Shown here: piece by piece, positions 8,628 to 17,436 of the stretch
How positions within the stretch are numbered: position 1 is the stretch's first letter
How the letters are laid out: the number at the start of each line of letters is the position of its first letter
From: Mesorhizobium kowhaii
GTDB taxonomy: Bacteria > Pseudomonadota > Alphaproteobacteria > Rhizobiales > Rhizobiaceae
Reading direction: 5' to 3'
Assembly (NCBI RefSeq): GCF_003253745.1
Contig: NZ_MZXV01000032.1
Coordinates: 310,001 to 374,000 of the forward strand
Length of the DNA stretch: 64,000 nt
Notes under the pieces: generated by a model
Told to the model about the DNA's origin: nothing
The model's input: the letters and a program-made list of their open reading frames with translations, nothing else
Databases searched by the model: none
Made by a program: the position numbers and the translations under genes

Positions 8628-9431
8628 ATGGACAAGGGCAAGATCTTTCGCGACCTGCATGCATCGACCTTCGTCATGCCCAATCCCTGGGATGTCGGCA
8701 CGACGAAGCTGCTGGATTCCTTCGGCTTCAAGGCGCTGGCGACGACTAGCGCCGGCTTTGCCTTTTCGCGCGGCCTGCCGGACGGCGCCGTGACCTTCGA
8801 GGCGATGATCCATCATTGCCGCGAAGTGACGGCGGCGACCAGCCTGCCGGTCTCGGCCGACCTCGAGAAAGGCAAGGGCGACAGCGCCGAGCGTGCCGCC
8901 GAAACCATCTTCGCGGCGGAAGCGGCCGGCCTTGCCGGCTGCTCGATCGAGGACCACACCGGCGATCCGGACAAGCCGATCTATGATTTCTCGCACGCCG
9001 TCGAGCGCGTCGCGGCGGCCGTGGAGGCGGCGCGGGCGTTGAAGCGCGATTTCGTCTTCACCGCGCGGGCCGAGAATTTCCTGTGGGGCAAGTCCGATCT
9101 CGATGACACCATCAAGCGGCTGCAGGCCTTCGAAAAAGCCGGCGCCGACGTGCTTTATGCGCCAGGCATCGGCGATGTCGAGATGGTCCGCACGATCTGC
9201 TCGGCGGTCGGCAAGCCGGTCAACGTCATGGCGAGGCCAGGCTTCACCATCGCCGATCTGACCATGGCCGGCGTCAAACGCATTTCGCTCGGGCCATGGC
9301 TGACCAATTTCGCCTATGGCATGCTGGAGACGGCGGCGCGCGAGATCCAGCAGGACGGCACGTTCGGCTTCACCCGCGCCGCCATGCCGTTCAGCAAATT
9401 GCAGGCGCTGTTTGGCAAATCTTCAGCTTAG
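8628..9431 (+). CDS. Isocitrate lyase/PEP mutase superfamily protein
   Basis: The 267-residue TIM-barrel protein contains MPNPWDVGTTKLL at the N-terminus, the SADLEKGKG block with a metal-binding acid, and SIEDHTG, all typical of the small isocitrate lyase/phosphoenolpyruvate mutase family. Members cleave or form C-C or P-C bonds next to a carboxylate. The KKCGH catalytic loop of true isocitrate lyases is absent, so this is not a glyoxylate-cycle enzyme. GGGGAAA precedes the ATG at 8628. The 3' end overlaps the convergent EI24 gene by 4 bases. The exact substrate is unknown. Confidence 0.86.
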   Translation: MDKGKIFRDLHASTFVMPNPWDVGTTKLLDSFGFKALATTSAGFAFSRGLPDGAVTFEAMIHHCREVTAATSLPVSADLEKGKGDSAERAAETIFAAEAAGLAGCSIEDHTGDPDKPIYDFSHAVERVAAAVEAARALKRDFVFTARAENFLWGKSDLDDTIKRLQAFEKAGADVLYAPGIGDVEMVRTICSAVGKPVNVMARPGFTIADLTMAGVKRISLGPWLTNFAYGMLETAAREIQQDGTFGFTRAAMPFSKLQALFGKSSA

Positions 9432-10138
9432 CCGCGCGAGACGCGAGACGCTTCCCGGGCACCAATCGCCTTGTGCAGATGCACCATCATGGCGGCGGCG
9501 AAGAGCGGCGTCACCAGATTGAGCAACGGCACGGCGAGGAAGGCTGATATGACCAGCCCGGCGAGAAACACCGTGCCGGCATAGTGCCGGCGCAAGGCCC
9601 TGGCCTCTTCTTCCGGGCGAAAGCGCATCGCGGCGAATTCGAAGAACTCGCGCCCGAGCAGATAGCCGTTGACGATGAAGAAGGCGGCAATGTTGACGCC
9701 CGGCACCAGGAGAAGCAGCAGGGCGACGATGTTGCCGAGGATGACGACGCCCAAGAACCTGGCTGACAGGACCAGCGACCGCAGCGCCGGCATGGCGCGT
9801 CCGGCCGGGTCGCCGGGATAGTCGATGCGTTCGACCACTTCGGCGATGTCGTCGAGGAACAGGCCGGCGACGATCGCCGTCACCGGCGCGATGAGCAATG
9901 CCATGCCGAAGGCAAGAGCGATGGCTGCGATGATGCCGCCCAGCCAGCCCGCCCAGGACGGCATGCCGGGCAACAGCGCGTGGAGCCAAGGCAGGGCCAG
10001 CCACTCGACGAGGCTGGTGAGCCCGAACCACAAAGCCACCAACGCCAGCAAGGTCAAGCCGAGCGTCTTGATGAACACCGAACGGAATTCGGGCGAGAAC
10101 AACTGGCCGGCGGCGGCGCGGGCGGCGCTTGAGATCAC
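9428..10138 (-). CDS. EI24/CysZ-family integral membrane protein
   Basis: This 236-residue protein has about five or six hydrophobic segments (around residues 24-45, 68-95, 122-160 and 185-215) and the GREFFEFAAMRF region characteristic of the EI24/CysZ family. CysZ proteins import sulfate in enterobacteria, but members in alphaproteobacteria are mostly untested. The start is a GTG at 10138 with GGAAG five bases upstream. No cysteine-synthesis genes lie next to it, so the sulfate role is only a family guess. Confidence 0.82.
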   Translation of the reverse strand: MISSAARAAAGQLFSPEFRSVFIKTLGLTLLALVALWFGLTSLVEWLALPWLHALLPGMPSWAGWLGGIIAAIALAFGMALLIAPVTAIVAGLFLDDIAEVVERIDYPGDPAGRAMPALRSLVLSARFLGVVILGNIVALLLLLVPGVNIAAFFIVNGYLLGREFFEFAAMRFRPEEEARALRRHYAGTVFLAGLVISAFLAVPLLNLVTPLFAAAMMVHLHKAIGAREASRVSRG

Positions 10139-10226
10139 GGTGCTTCCAACCTCACGTCGAACGGGTCGCCCCGCAGATAGGCGACGCGCCTGCCCGCCAC
10201 AAGCGCCGATAGCTCTTAGTTTTAGC

Positions 10227-10270
10227 GCAATTCCGGACGGAAAACCGCTTCACACTTTTCCTGGAATTGC
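10227..10270. repeat. 44-bp palindromic repeat, copy 1
   Basis: The element runs from GCAATTCC to GGAATTGC, with ACGGAAAACCGCTTCACAC in the middle. Copies of the same 44-bp length lie at 60558-60601 and 61900-61943. It ends one base before the stop codon of the EamA gene, on the downstream side of that gene. The family is widespread in Rhizobiales as far as I recall. Confidence 0.85.
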
Positions 10271-10271
10271 T

Positions 10272-11174
10272 TTATCGAGCGAGCGCCGGCTTTCGAACCG
10301 GGATGGTCATGGCTGCGACGCCTGCCACAACAAAACCCATGCCAAGCCACGCCGTCGGACCGAGGCTTTCGCCGAGGAAGATGGCGCCGATGCCGACGCC
10401 GATCGGCACGCGCAGATAGGCTTGCGAGGTGGTGCCGACCGAGCCCAGCGTGTGGATGAGGCGGAAATAGATGACGAAGGCCAGCGCGGTCGAAAACACC
10501 GAGAGGCCGAGCAAGGCCAGGATCGACGCCATCGACGGTGTCAGCGTCCATGGCTGGTCGACCATCAGGCTGAGCGGCACGAGGATTACGGCGCCGCAGA
10601 GCATCGAACCGGCGGCGGGCAGCATCGGATCGAGGCCCTTGAAGCCACGGCCGAAGATCGCCGCACCGGCATAGCAGATCGTCGCCGCGACGATTGCCAA
10701 CTGCGCCCAGAGCTCATGACCGAGACCACTCAGCGCCTCGGTGCCGATGATGAGGCAGATGCCGGCAATGCCGGCGCCGACGCCAATCAGTTTGCGCATC
10801 GTGACCGGCTCGTGGCGGGTGATCAGCGCGGTCAGCAGGAAGGTGAAGATCGGCGAGGTCGCGTTCAGGATGGTGGCGAGGCCAGCATCAACCGAGCGCT
10901 CGGCCGCGGCGATCAGCGTGAACGGCACGACGCTGTTGAGGCATGCCTGGAAGGCGAAGCGGCGCCAGCTTGCCGCATCGCCCGGCATGGCGAGCCCGCG
11001 CCAGCGGATGATGGCGAAGAGGATGCCGCCGGCAATCAGGGTGCGCGCGGCAATGAACGTGACCGGCGGGATCGTCTCGACGCCGATCTTGATGAAGGTG
11101 TAGGACGCGCCCCAAAGCACCGCGAGCACCGCGAGCAGCGCCAGGTCGGTCGTCATATCGTTCTTTGCAGGCAT
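10272..11174 (-). CDS. EamA/DMT-family transporter
   Basis: A 300-residue protein with ten predicted membrane segments in two EamA repeats (about residues 10-135 and 148-285), each with the pattern of drug/metabolite exporters; WGASYTFIKIG near the N-terminus is typical. Such proteins export amino acids, nucleosides or drugs. The ATG at 11174 gives a normal N-terminus; an ATG six codons inside is possible. The reading frame stays open far upstream, antisense to the adenosine kinase, but that part is not coding. A 270-base gap with a small GC hairpin (11261-11280) separates it from the divergent kinase. Confidence 0.87.
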   Translation of the reverse strand: MPAKNDMTTDLALLAVLAVLWGASYTFIKIGVETIPPVTFIAARTLIAGGILFAIIRWRGLAMPGDAASWRRFAFQACLNSVVPFTLIAAAERSVDAGLATILNATSPIFTFLLTALITRHEPVTMRKLIGVGAGIAGICLIIGTEALSGLGHELWAQLAIVAATICYAGAAIFGRGFKGLDPMLPAAGSMLCGAVILVPLSLMVDQPWTLTPSMASILALLGLSVFSTALAFVIYFRLIHTLGSVGTTSQAYLRVPIGVGIGAIFLGESLGPTAWLGMGFVVAGVAAMTIPVRKPALAR

Positions 11175-11444
11175 GTGCGGCTCGCTTAAAGGCGTGATCG
11201 GCTGATCAGGCTTGTAAGCGGCGCTGCGATGAAATGCTTCGGCCACGGTCGAATTGTCATAGCGCCTCGTCGCGGAGGCGCACCCTATTTGCAAGAACCG
11301 CGGCTCCGCGCCTTCCTCGACAAGGGAATGGTCATCGCCGCCACGCCGGCAACTACAGAAAATCGGTTGCCAATTTTCGGAGTCTTGCTGTAGACCCGCC
11401 CGGGCATGGCAAGAAGCCGGCTCGGGTTTTTGGCGGAGACATTG

Positions 11445-12437
11445 ATGCCGGATTATGACGTGCTTTGCATCGGCAATGCCATTGTCGACATCATCGCCCA
11501 GTGCGACGAGGAATTCCTCGAGACCAACGGCATCATCAAGGGCGCGATGAACCTCATCGACACCCGGCGCGCCGAACTGCTCTACAGCCGCATGGGCCCG
11601 GCGATCGAGGCGTCCGGCGGCAGCGCCGGCAACACGGCGGCCGGCGTCGCCAGCTTCGGCGGCCGCGCCGCCTTCTTCGGCAAGGTTTCGAACGATGCGC
11701 TGGGCGAGATCTATGCCCACGACATCCACGCGCAGGGTGTCGCCTTCGACACCAGGCCGCTCAAGGGCGAGCCGCCGACGGCGCGTTCGATGATCTTCGT
11801 CACCCCCGACGGCGAGCGCTCGATGAACACCTATCTCGGCGCCTGCGTCGAGCTCGGGCCGGAGGATGTCGAGGCCGACAAGGCTTCCGGCGCCAAGGTC
11901 ACCTATTTCGAGGGCTATCTGTGGGACCCGCCGCGGGCCAAGGAGGCGATCCGGCAGACGGCGAAGCTGGCGCACGCGGCGGGCCGCGAAGTGTCGATGA
12001 CACTCTCGGATTCGTTCTGCGTCGACCGCTATCGCGAAGAGTTCCTCGACTTGATGCGTTCGGGCACCGTCGACATCGTCTTTGCCAACAGCCACGAGAT
12101 CAAGTCGCTCTACCAGACATCGTCGTTCGACGAGGCGCTGGCGCAGATCCGCAAGGATTGCCGGATCGCCGCCGTGACCCGCTCGGAAAAGGGCTCGGTC
12201 ATCGTGCGCGGCGACGAGACCGTGCTCATCCAGGCGACCGCGATCAAGGAACTGGTCGACACGACAGGCGCCGGCGATCTCTATGCCGCCGGTTTCCTGC
12301 ATGGCTACACGCAAGGCCGCGACCTCAAGGTCTGTGGCGACCTTGGCTCACTGGCGGCCGGATTGGTGATCCAGCAGATCGGCCCGCGCCCGCGCCAGAA
12401 CCTGCGCCGCGAGGCTGAACAGGCCGGATTGCTGTAG
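11445..12437 (+). CDS. PfkB-family adenosine kinase
   Basis: The 330-residue ribokinase-fold enzyme would phosphorylate adenosine (or a related nucleoside or sugar) with ATP. It shows the PfkB signatures: GNAIVDII near the start, GGSAGNTAAGVASFGG with the substrate-binding glycines, and DTTGAGDLYAAGFLHG with the catalytic Asp at the C-terminus. The rhizobial adenosine kinases I know are almost the same length. The ATG at 11445 follows GGCGGAGACATTG; an ATG 39 bases upstream lacks a ribosome site. It stands alone, divergent from the EamA gene and followed by palindromic repeats. Confidence 0.93.
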   Translation: MPDYDVLCIGNAIVDIIAQCDEEFLETNGIIKGAMNLIDTRRAELLYSRMGPAIEASGGSAGNTAAGVASFGGRAAFFGKVSNDALGEIYAHDIHAQGVAFDTRPLKGEPPTARSMIFVTPDGERSMNTYLGACVELGPEDVEADKASGAKVTYFEGYLWDPPRAKEAIRQTAKLAHAAGREVSMTLSDSFCVDRYREEFLDLMRSGTVDIVFANSHEIKSLYQTSSFDEALAQIRKDCRIAAVTRSEKGSVIVRGDETVLIQATAIKELVDTTGAGDLYAAGFLHGYTQGRDLKVCGDLGSLAAGLVIQQIGPRPRQNLRREAEQAGLL

Positions 12438-12448
12438 GGGCAGTTTCT

Positions 12449-12596
12449 CCCTTCTCCCCCTGTGGGAGAAGGTGGCCTCGCGAAGCGAGGTCGGATGAGG
12501 GGTGCTCCAGCTTGGCACCGCCCCCGCTCCGTCCAACACCCCTCAACCGTCTTGGCGCTGCGCGCCAATCCACCTTCTCCCACAAGGGGAGAAGGG
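12449..12596. repeat. Inverted pair of CCTTCTCCC repeats
   Basis: Arms 12449-12475 and 12570-12596 are reverse complements over 27 bases with one mismatch, and each arm is itself a small hairpin. The sequence between them also partly matches in inverted order (GAGGGGTG against CACCCCTC). This is a composite of the dispersed element seen at 125-150. From 12597 to 12833 I see no further gene; that stretch carries the promoter of the next gene at most. Confidence 0.8.
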
Positions 12597-12833
12597 AAGG
12601 CGCGCCCCGCTGCTCACCGTCGCGCAGCTGTCATACATCGCACCTACACGCAATCGAGGCGACCTGGGACTGACATTCGCGGCGCGCCTGCAGCCAGTTG
12701 GGGTGTCAAAAATGCAAGACAGCATGCTGTCGGGCCGCTGCATCTGTTGCCGTCGCGATTTCCGCTTTCCGCACTAGCCGTTCAACAACCGGCCGCAGCT
12801 GTGGGAGGAGCGCCCGGCCCAAGAGACAGATGC

Positions 12834-13547
12834 ATGAACAGATTTCAAATCCAGACAACCGGCATCAAGCCGGACGACTTCGCGGAGATGGTCGCGGAGG
12901 AAGTTGAACGTGCGCTTGCCCACTATGACGAGGCCATCAACAGACCCACCATGGTCTCGGTCGGCAAGATCGCCGGCAGCATAGCTTCCGCCGTCACCTT
13001 ACTGTCGCCGAAGCATCAGCGCGCCATTGATGCCATCCATGCCGACCTTCCCGGCCTTGCATCGAAGTTCGTGCGCGCCCTGGCAGCGGAAGCCGCACGC
13101 CGCAGCGAGGCGGGCACAAGCGGCGCTGCGGGGCTGCCGCCAGCATCCCTGGCGGATATCGATGGACCCGTTTCCTCACCGCCGCGAGCCGACGACCTCG
13201 AATCGATGCTGATCGAGGACTGGGCCGGCCGCGTCGCCGGATCGACCTATCTGGAAGAGAACCTGCGCATCGCCCGCTCGACCCTGCATCGCTGGCAAAG
13301 GCGGGGTGAGGTCATCGCCCTGCGCAAGGGTGGCCGCAAGCATGTCTTCCCGCTGGCGCAGTTCGTCGACGGCAGGCCGGTCGCGGGCATCCGCGACGTG
13401 CAGTCCCTGATCAGCAATCCCAGACTGGCCTGGCTGTGGCTGACGCGTCCTTCAGCGCAGCTCGACGGCCGCACCCCGATCGACCTGCTCCGGCAGGATC
13501 AGATCGAGGAGGTCGTCGAGGCCGCACGCGTGTTCGCGCCGGGCTGA
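12834..13547 (+). CDS. Orphan antitoxin-like protein, Xre/MbcA/ParS (DUF2384) C-terminus
   Basis: The 237-residue protein has an unfamiliar N-terminal half with helical, alanine-rich sequence. Its C-terminal part (about 135-235) contains a helix-turn-helix-like ENLRIARSTLHRWQRRGEV, then NPRLAWLWLTRPSAQLDG and TPIDLLRQDQIEEVVEAA. That order is the MbcA/ParS antitoxin toxin-binding domain, normally partnered by a RES-domain NAD-degrading toxin. No RES gene lies on either side, so it is an orphan or has another role. The ATG at 12834 follows GAGACAGATGC. The domain call is from pattern, not a search. Confidence 0.72.
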   Translation: MNRFQIQTTGIKPDDFAEMVAEEVERALAHYDEAINRPTMVSVGKIAGSIASAVTLLSPKHQRAIDAIHADLPGLASKFVRALAAEAARRSEAGTSGAAGLPPASLADIDGPVSSPPRADDLESMLIEDWAGRVAGSTYLEENLRIARSTLHRWQRRGEVIALRKGGRKHVFPLAQFVDGRPVAGIRDVQSLISNPRLAWLWLTRPSAQLDGRTPIDLLRQDQIEEVVEAARVFAPG

Positions 13548-13579
13548 GTGCTTTTGGTGCACACCCCTGATAGACGCGC

Positions 13580-14671
13580 CTAGGCAGTCTTGCAAATTGA
13601 GTGGCGAGGCCTGGATGATGGCTGTTGCGGCGCCATTTCCTTGGCGGTGACCAACCGGTTGCGGCCACTCTTTTTTCCGATGTACATCAGCCGGTCGGCG
13701 AGTGCGATCAGCGCTTCGGAATCGGCGGCTTCCGCCGGATACATCGCCACGCCAACGGTGCAGCCGACCTGGATGGCGCCATCCGGCGTGGGAACCTTGA
13801 TCCGCAGCCTTTCCAGGATGCGTTCGGCAACGCGCACGGCCTTCAGCTGCGCCAGATCGGTGTCGCCCGAGAACAGGAACGCGAACTCGTCACCGCCAAG
13901 CCGGGCGACGAAATCGGCGCTGCGCAGGGTCGAGCGGAGCTGGCTCGATACACGCTGCAGCAGCGCATCGCCGGCCTCGTGGCCGAGCGTGTCATTGACT
14001 TCCTTGAACCGGTCGAGGTCGATGAACAGAAGACCGGCCGCCTCGCCGGTGACGCTGCAGCGGGCGACCACCGATTTGAGTTCGTCGTGGAAGGCACGCC
14101 GGTTGGGCAGGTCCGTCAACAGATCGTGGTTGGCCGAATGGTCGCTCTGCTGCTTGGCCAGCTCGATCTCGCGCTTTTGCGCGGACAGCTCCTCGTTGGC
14201 GGTCTTCAGATCCAGCAGCAGCTGGGAGTTGAGGTCCTCGACAACCTTGCGGTCGCTGATGTCAACGACGAAGCCTTCCAGGAATTCGAGTTCGCCGGCG
14301 TCGTCCCAGACACCGCCGCCGATCTCGCGGACCCAAAGCGGTTCGCCGACCCTCGGCACGATGCGGTAGTCGACGTTCCAGTTGCAACGCGCTTCGAGCG
14401 CGGTGTCGACGGCGGCATAGACCGAGGCGAGGTCGTCCGGGTGGATGGCCGAGACGTAGTCGCGCACGGCGTTGTGCACGAAATCCGTGGGCGGAAAGCC
14501 GCTGACAGTGAGAATGCCGTCGCTGATATAGAGCATGGTGTAGGACGCATCGTTGCGGCAGCGGTAGAGGTAGCCATCCATCCGGCCGGTGATGCTGAGC
14601 AGAGCGTCCAGGCGCTCGTCGTGATAGGCCCCCTGGCCGACCACGGATGTTGGAATCGTATCGTGCTTCAC
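13580..14671 (-). CDS. PAS-GGDEF diguanylate cyclase
   Basis: The protein makes cyclic di-GMP. It has an N-terminal PAS sensor domain (ends GFVVDISDRK, about residues 25-142), a coiled stretch, and a GGDEF domain with the intact GGDEF motif at about 259-263. An RSAD inhibitory I-site lies exactly five residues upstream, so product inhibition is expected. There is no EAL domain. The start is uncertain: I chose the GTG at 14671 (363 residues); the frame extends to a TTG at 14755 (391 residues). No signal or membrane segment is seen, so it should sense a cytoplasmic cue. Confidence 0.88.
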   Translation of the reverse strand: MKHDTIPTSVVGQGAYHDERLDALLSITGRMDGYLYRCRNDASYTMLYISDGILTVSGFPPTDFVHNAVRDYVSAIHPDDLASVYAAVDTALEARCNWNVDYRIVPRVGEPLWVREIGGGVWDDAGELEFLEGFVVDISDRKVVEDLNSQLLLDLKTANEELSAQKREIELAKQQSDHSANHDLLTDLPNRRAFHDELKSVVARCSVTGEAAGLLFIDLDRFKEVNDTLGHEAGDALLQRVSSQLRSTLRSADFVARLGGDEFAFLFSGDTDLAQLKAVRVAERILERLRIKVPTPDGAIQVGCTVGVAMYPAEAADSEALIALADRLMYIGKKSGRNRLVTAKEMAPQQPSSRPRHSICKTA

Positions 14672-14941
14672 GGCTGCAAATCCATGACTGTCACCACCCC
14701 AGTCTGCCCAAAATGCCACCCCTGGCACATCGACGACAGCTCTCTGGTATAACAACCGAATATTATCAATATCTTATGGATCGCGGCGATTTTCGCCAAA
14801 ATCGGCTTGAATCGCAGGATTCCTGTGATTGCATGCATCCAGGTGGAGTGGTGCGGGCGATTCCGTTCAGGCTGCCCTCGAGCAAGGCCTTGCCTCACTC
14901 GAAAAGCGCTGGCGGGCTTTCGTCCGCTGCGCGGACGTTCG

Positions 14942-17221
14942 TCAGGCCCCCGCCGTATACGCCGCAATCGCCGCCATGTTGACGATGTCTGAATCCTTGG
15001 CGTTGAGCGAGACGATCTGGACCGGCTTGTTGAGGCCGACCAGCAACGGGCCGATCACGGTCGAGCCGCCGAGTTCCTGCAGCATCTTGGTCGAGATCGA
15101 GGCCGAGTGGAACGCCGGCATGATCAGCACATTGGCCGGGCCGGTGAGCCGGATGAACGGATATTGCGCCATGGCGCGGGCGTTGAGTGCGACGTCGGCG
15201 GCCATTTCGCCGTCATACTCGAAATCGACGCGGCGCTTGTCGAGGATGCGCACCGCTTCCTGGACGCGCTCGGAGCGTTCGCCCTGCGGATGGCCGAAGG
15301 TCGAATAGGCGAGCATGGCGAGCCTCGGTTCGTAGCCCATGCGGCGGGCAAAGCCGGCAGCTTCCTCGGCGATGTCGGCGATCTGCTCGGCGTTCGGCAT
15401 GTCGTGCACGGCGGTGTCGGCGACCAGCACGGTCCTGCCCCGCGCCAGCACGATCGACACACCGATGACGCGGTGGCCGGGCTTGGCATCGATGACGCGG
15501 CGGATGTCGTCGAGCGCGGTGGAGTAGTTGCGGGTGACGCCGGTGACGATGCCATCGGCATCGCCCAGCGCCACCATGCAGGCAGCAAAGTGGTTGCGGT
15601 CGTTGTTGATCAGCCGCTGGCAGTCGCGGAACAGGAAGCCTTTGCGCTGCATGCGCTCATAGAGATAGTCGGTGTAGATGCCGTTGCGGCGCGACAGCCG
15701 GGCATTGATGATCTCGATGCCTTGCTTGTTGAGGTCGATGCCGGCGTGCTTGGCGTTCTCCTTGATGACGTCGTCGCGGCCAAGCAGGATGGCGGTGCCG
15801 AGCCGCTGGTTCACATAGGAGACGGCGGCGCGCATCACCTGCTCCTCCTCGCCCTCGGCAAAGACGATGCGCTTGGGCTGGCGGCGCACGCGGTCGTAGA
15901 TGCGCTGCAAGGTCGAGGCGATCGGGTCGCGGCGGGCGGAGAGTTCCTGGGCGTAGCGGTCGAGATCGAGGATCGGCTTGCGGGCGACGCCTGAGTCCAT
16001 CGCCGCCTTGGCGACCGCGATCGGAATGGCCGAGATCAGGCGCGGGTCGAACGGCACCGGGATGATATAGTTGGGGCCGAATTTCGGCCGGTTGCCCTGA
16101 TAGGCGGCGGCGACGTCGTCGGGCACGTCCTTGCGCGCCAGATCGGCCAAAGCGCGGGCGGCGGCGATCTTCATGTCGTCATTGATGGTGGTGGCCCGCA
16201 CATCCAACGCGCCACGGAAGATGTAGGGGAAGCCGAGCACATTGTTGACCTGGTTCGGATAGTCCGAACGCCCGGTGGCCATGATGGCGTCGGTGCGGAT
16301 TTCGGCGACTTCCTCCGGCGTGATTTCCGGGTCGGGATTGGCCATGGCGAAGATGATCGGGTTCTTGGCCATCGACTGCACCATGGCGGTGGTCAGCGCA
16401 CCCTTGGCCGAGAGGCCGAGGAAAACGTCGGCGCCGTCGAGCGCCTCGGCCAGCGAACGCGCCTCGGTCTTGACCGCATGCGCCGACTTCCACTGGTTCA
16501 TGCCTTCGGTGCGGCCCTGGAAGACCACGCCCTTGGTGTCGCACAAAGTGATGTTGTCGGGTGCAAAGCCCATCGCCTTCATCAGCTCGATGCAGGCGAT
16601 GCCGGCCGCACCGGCGCCGTTGCAGACCATCTTCGTGGTCTTCATGTCGCGGCCGGTGATCTCCAGCGCGTTGATCAGGCCGGCGGCCGAGATGATGGCG
16701 GTGCCGTGCTGGTCGTCATGGAAGACCGGGATGTCCATCAGCTCGCGCAGCCGCTGCTCGATGATGAAGCACTCCGGCGCCTTGATGTCCTCCAGGTTGA
16801 TGCCGCCGAAAGAGGGGCCGAGGAAGCGCACGCAGTTGATGAACTCGTCGGCGTCCTCGGTATCGACCTCGAGGTCGATGGAATCGACGTCGGCGAAGCG
16901 CTTGAACAGCACCGCCTTGCCTTCCATGACCGGCTTGGAGGCCAGCGCGCCGAGGTTGCCGAGCCCAAGGATGGCGGTGCCGTTGGAGATGACGGCAACC
17001 ATGTTGCCGCGCGTCGTGTAGTCGAAGGCGCGGCTGGGGTCCTCGGCGATGGCCAGAACAGGAACCGCGACGCCCGGCGAATAAGCGAGGCTTAAATCGC
17101 GCTGCGTCGCCATCGGCTTGGTGGCGACGACCTCCAGCTTGCCGGGACGACCCATGGCGTGGAATTCGAGCGCTTCCTGCGCGCTGACAGACGGACCGGT
17201 GTTCTCGGTTTTCCTGGCCAT
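14942..17221 (-). CDS. maeB: NADP-type malic enzyme with phosphotransacetylase-like domain
   Basis: Malic enzyme decarboxylates malate to pyruvate with NAD(P)+ reduction. The 759-residue product has the malic N-terminal domain (SLAYSPGVAVP), the NAD-binding domain (VCNGAGAAGIACIELM) and a C-terminal phosphotransacetylase-like domain from about 430, with FAEGEEEQVMRAA and GPANVLIMPAFHSA. This chimeric layout is the usual one in rhizobia, where the C-terminal part is thought to be regulatory or structural. The ATG at 17221 follows GAGGAAA; a GTG 30 bases upstream lies directly on the AAGGAGG and is less likely. It is divergent from mutS. Confidence 0.95.
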   Translation of the reverse strand: MARKTENTGPSVSAQEALEFHAMGRPGKLEVVATKPMATQRDLSLAYSPGVAVPVLAIAEDPSRAFDYTTRGNMVAVISNGTAILGLGNLGALASKPVMEGKAVLFKRFADVDSIDLEVDTEDADEFINCVRFLGPSFGGINLEDIKAPECFIIEQRLRELMDIPVFHDDQHGTAIISAAGLINALEITGRDMKTTKMVCNGAGAAGIACIELMKAMGFAPDNITLCDTKGVVFQGRTEGMNQWKSAHAVKTEARSLAEALDGADVFLGLSAKGALTTAMVQSMAKNPIIFAMANPDPEITPEEVAEIRTDAIMATGRSDYPNQVNNVLGFPYIFRGALDVRATTINDDMKIAAARALADLARKDVPDDVAAAYQGNRPKFGPNYIIPVPFDPRLISAIPIAVAKAAMDSGVARKPILDLDRYAQELSARRDPIASTLQRIYDRVRRQPKRIVFAEGEEEQVMRAAVSYVNQRLGTAILLGRDDVIKENAKHAGIDLNKQGIEIINARLSRRNGIYTDYLYERMQRKGFLFRDCQRLINNDRNHFAACMVALGDADGIVTGVTRNYSTALDDIRRVIDAKPGHRVIGVSIVLARGRTVLVADTAVHDMPNAEQIADIAEEAAGFARRMGYEPRLAMLAYSTFGHPQGERSERVQEAVRILDKRRVDFEYDGEMAADVALNARAMAQYPFIRLTGPANVLIMPAFHSASISTKMLQELGGSTVIGPLLVGLNKPVQIVSLNAKDSDIVNMAAIAAYTAGA

Positions 17222-17436
17222 GATGCTTTTGGTTTCCTCGCAGTGCGGCACCTCCTTGAAGCGGGTGCCTTGTGTGGCCCCGAATTAAGACCACGCGCCG
17301 CCGCGTGTAAACCGCCAGCGCTCGGGAATCGCGGTTGGTGCTGGCGATTGCGGGCATCTCTGGCCGTCCCGGTCGTCCCCTGTTTTTCGAAGCGCCGGCA
17401 TTAAATCGCGTGACCACATCTGCTAGCGTGCCGCGC

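Noticed and set aside
11175..12314. Continuation of the EamA reading frame upstream, giving a 680-residue protein
   Set aside because: This part is antisense to the well-supported adenosine kinase and has low-complexity Arg/Asp/Glu composition with no membrane segments; the transporter starts at 11174.
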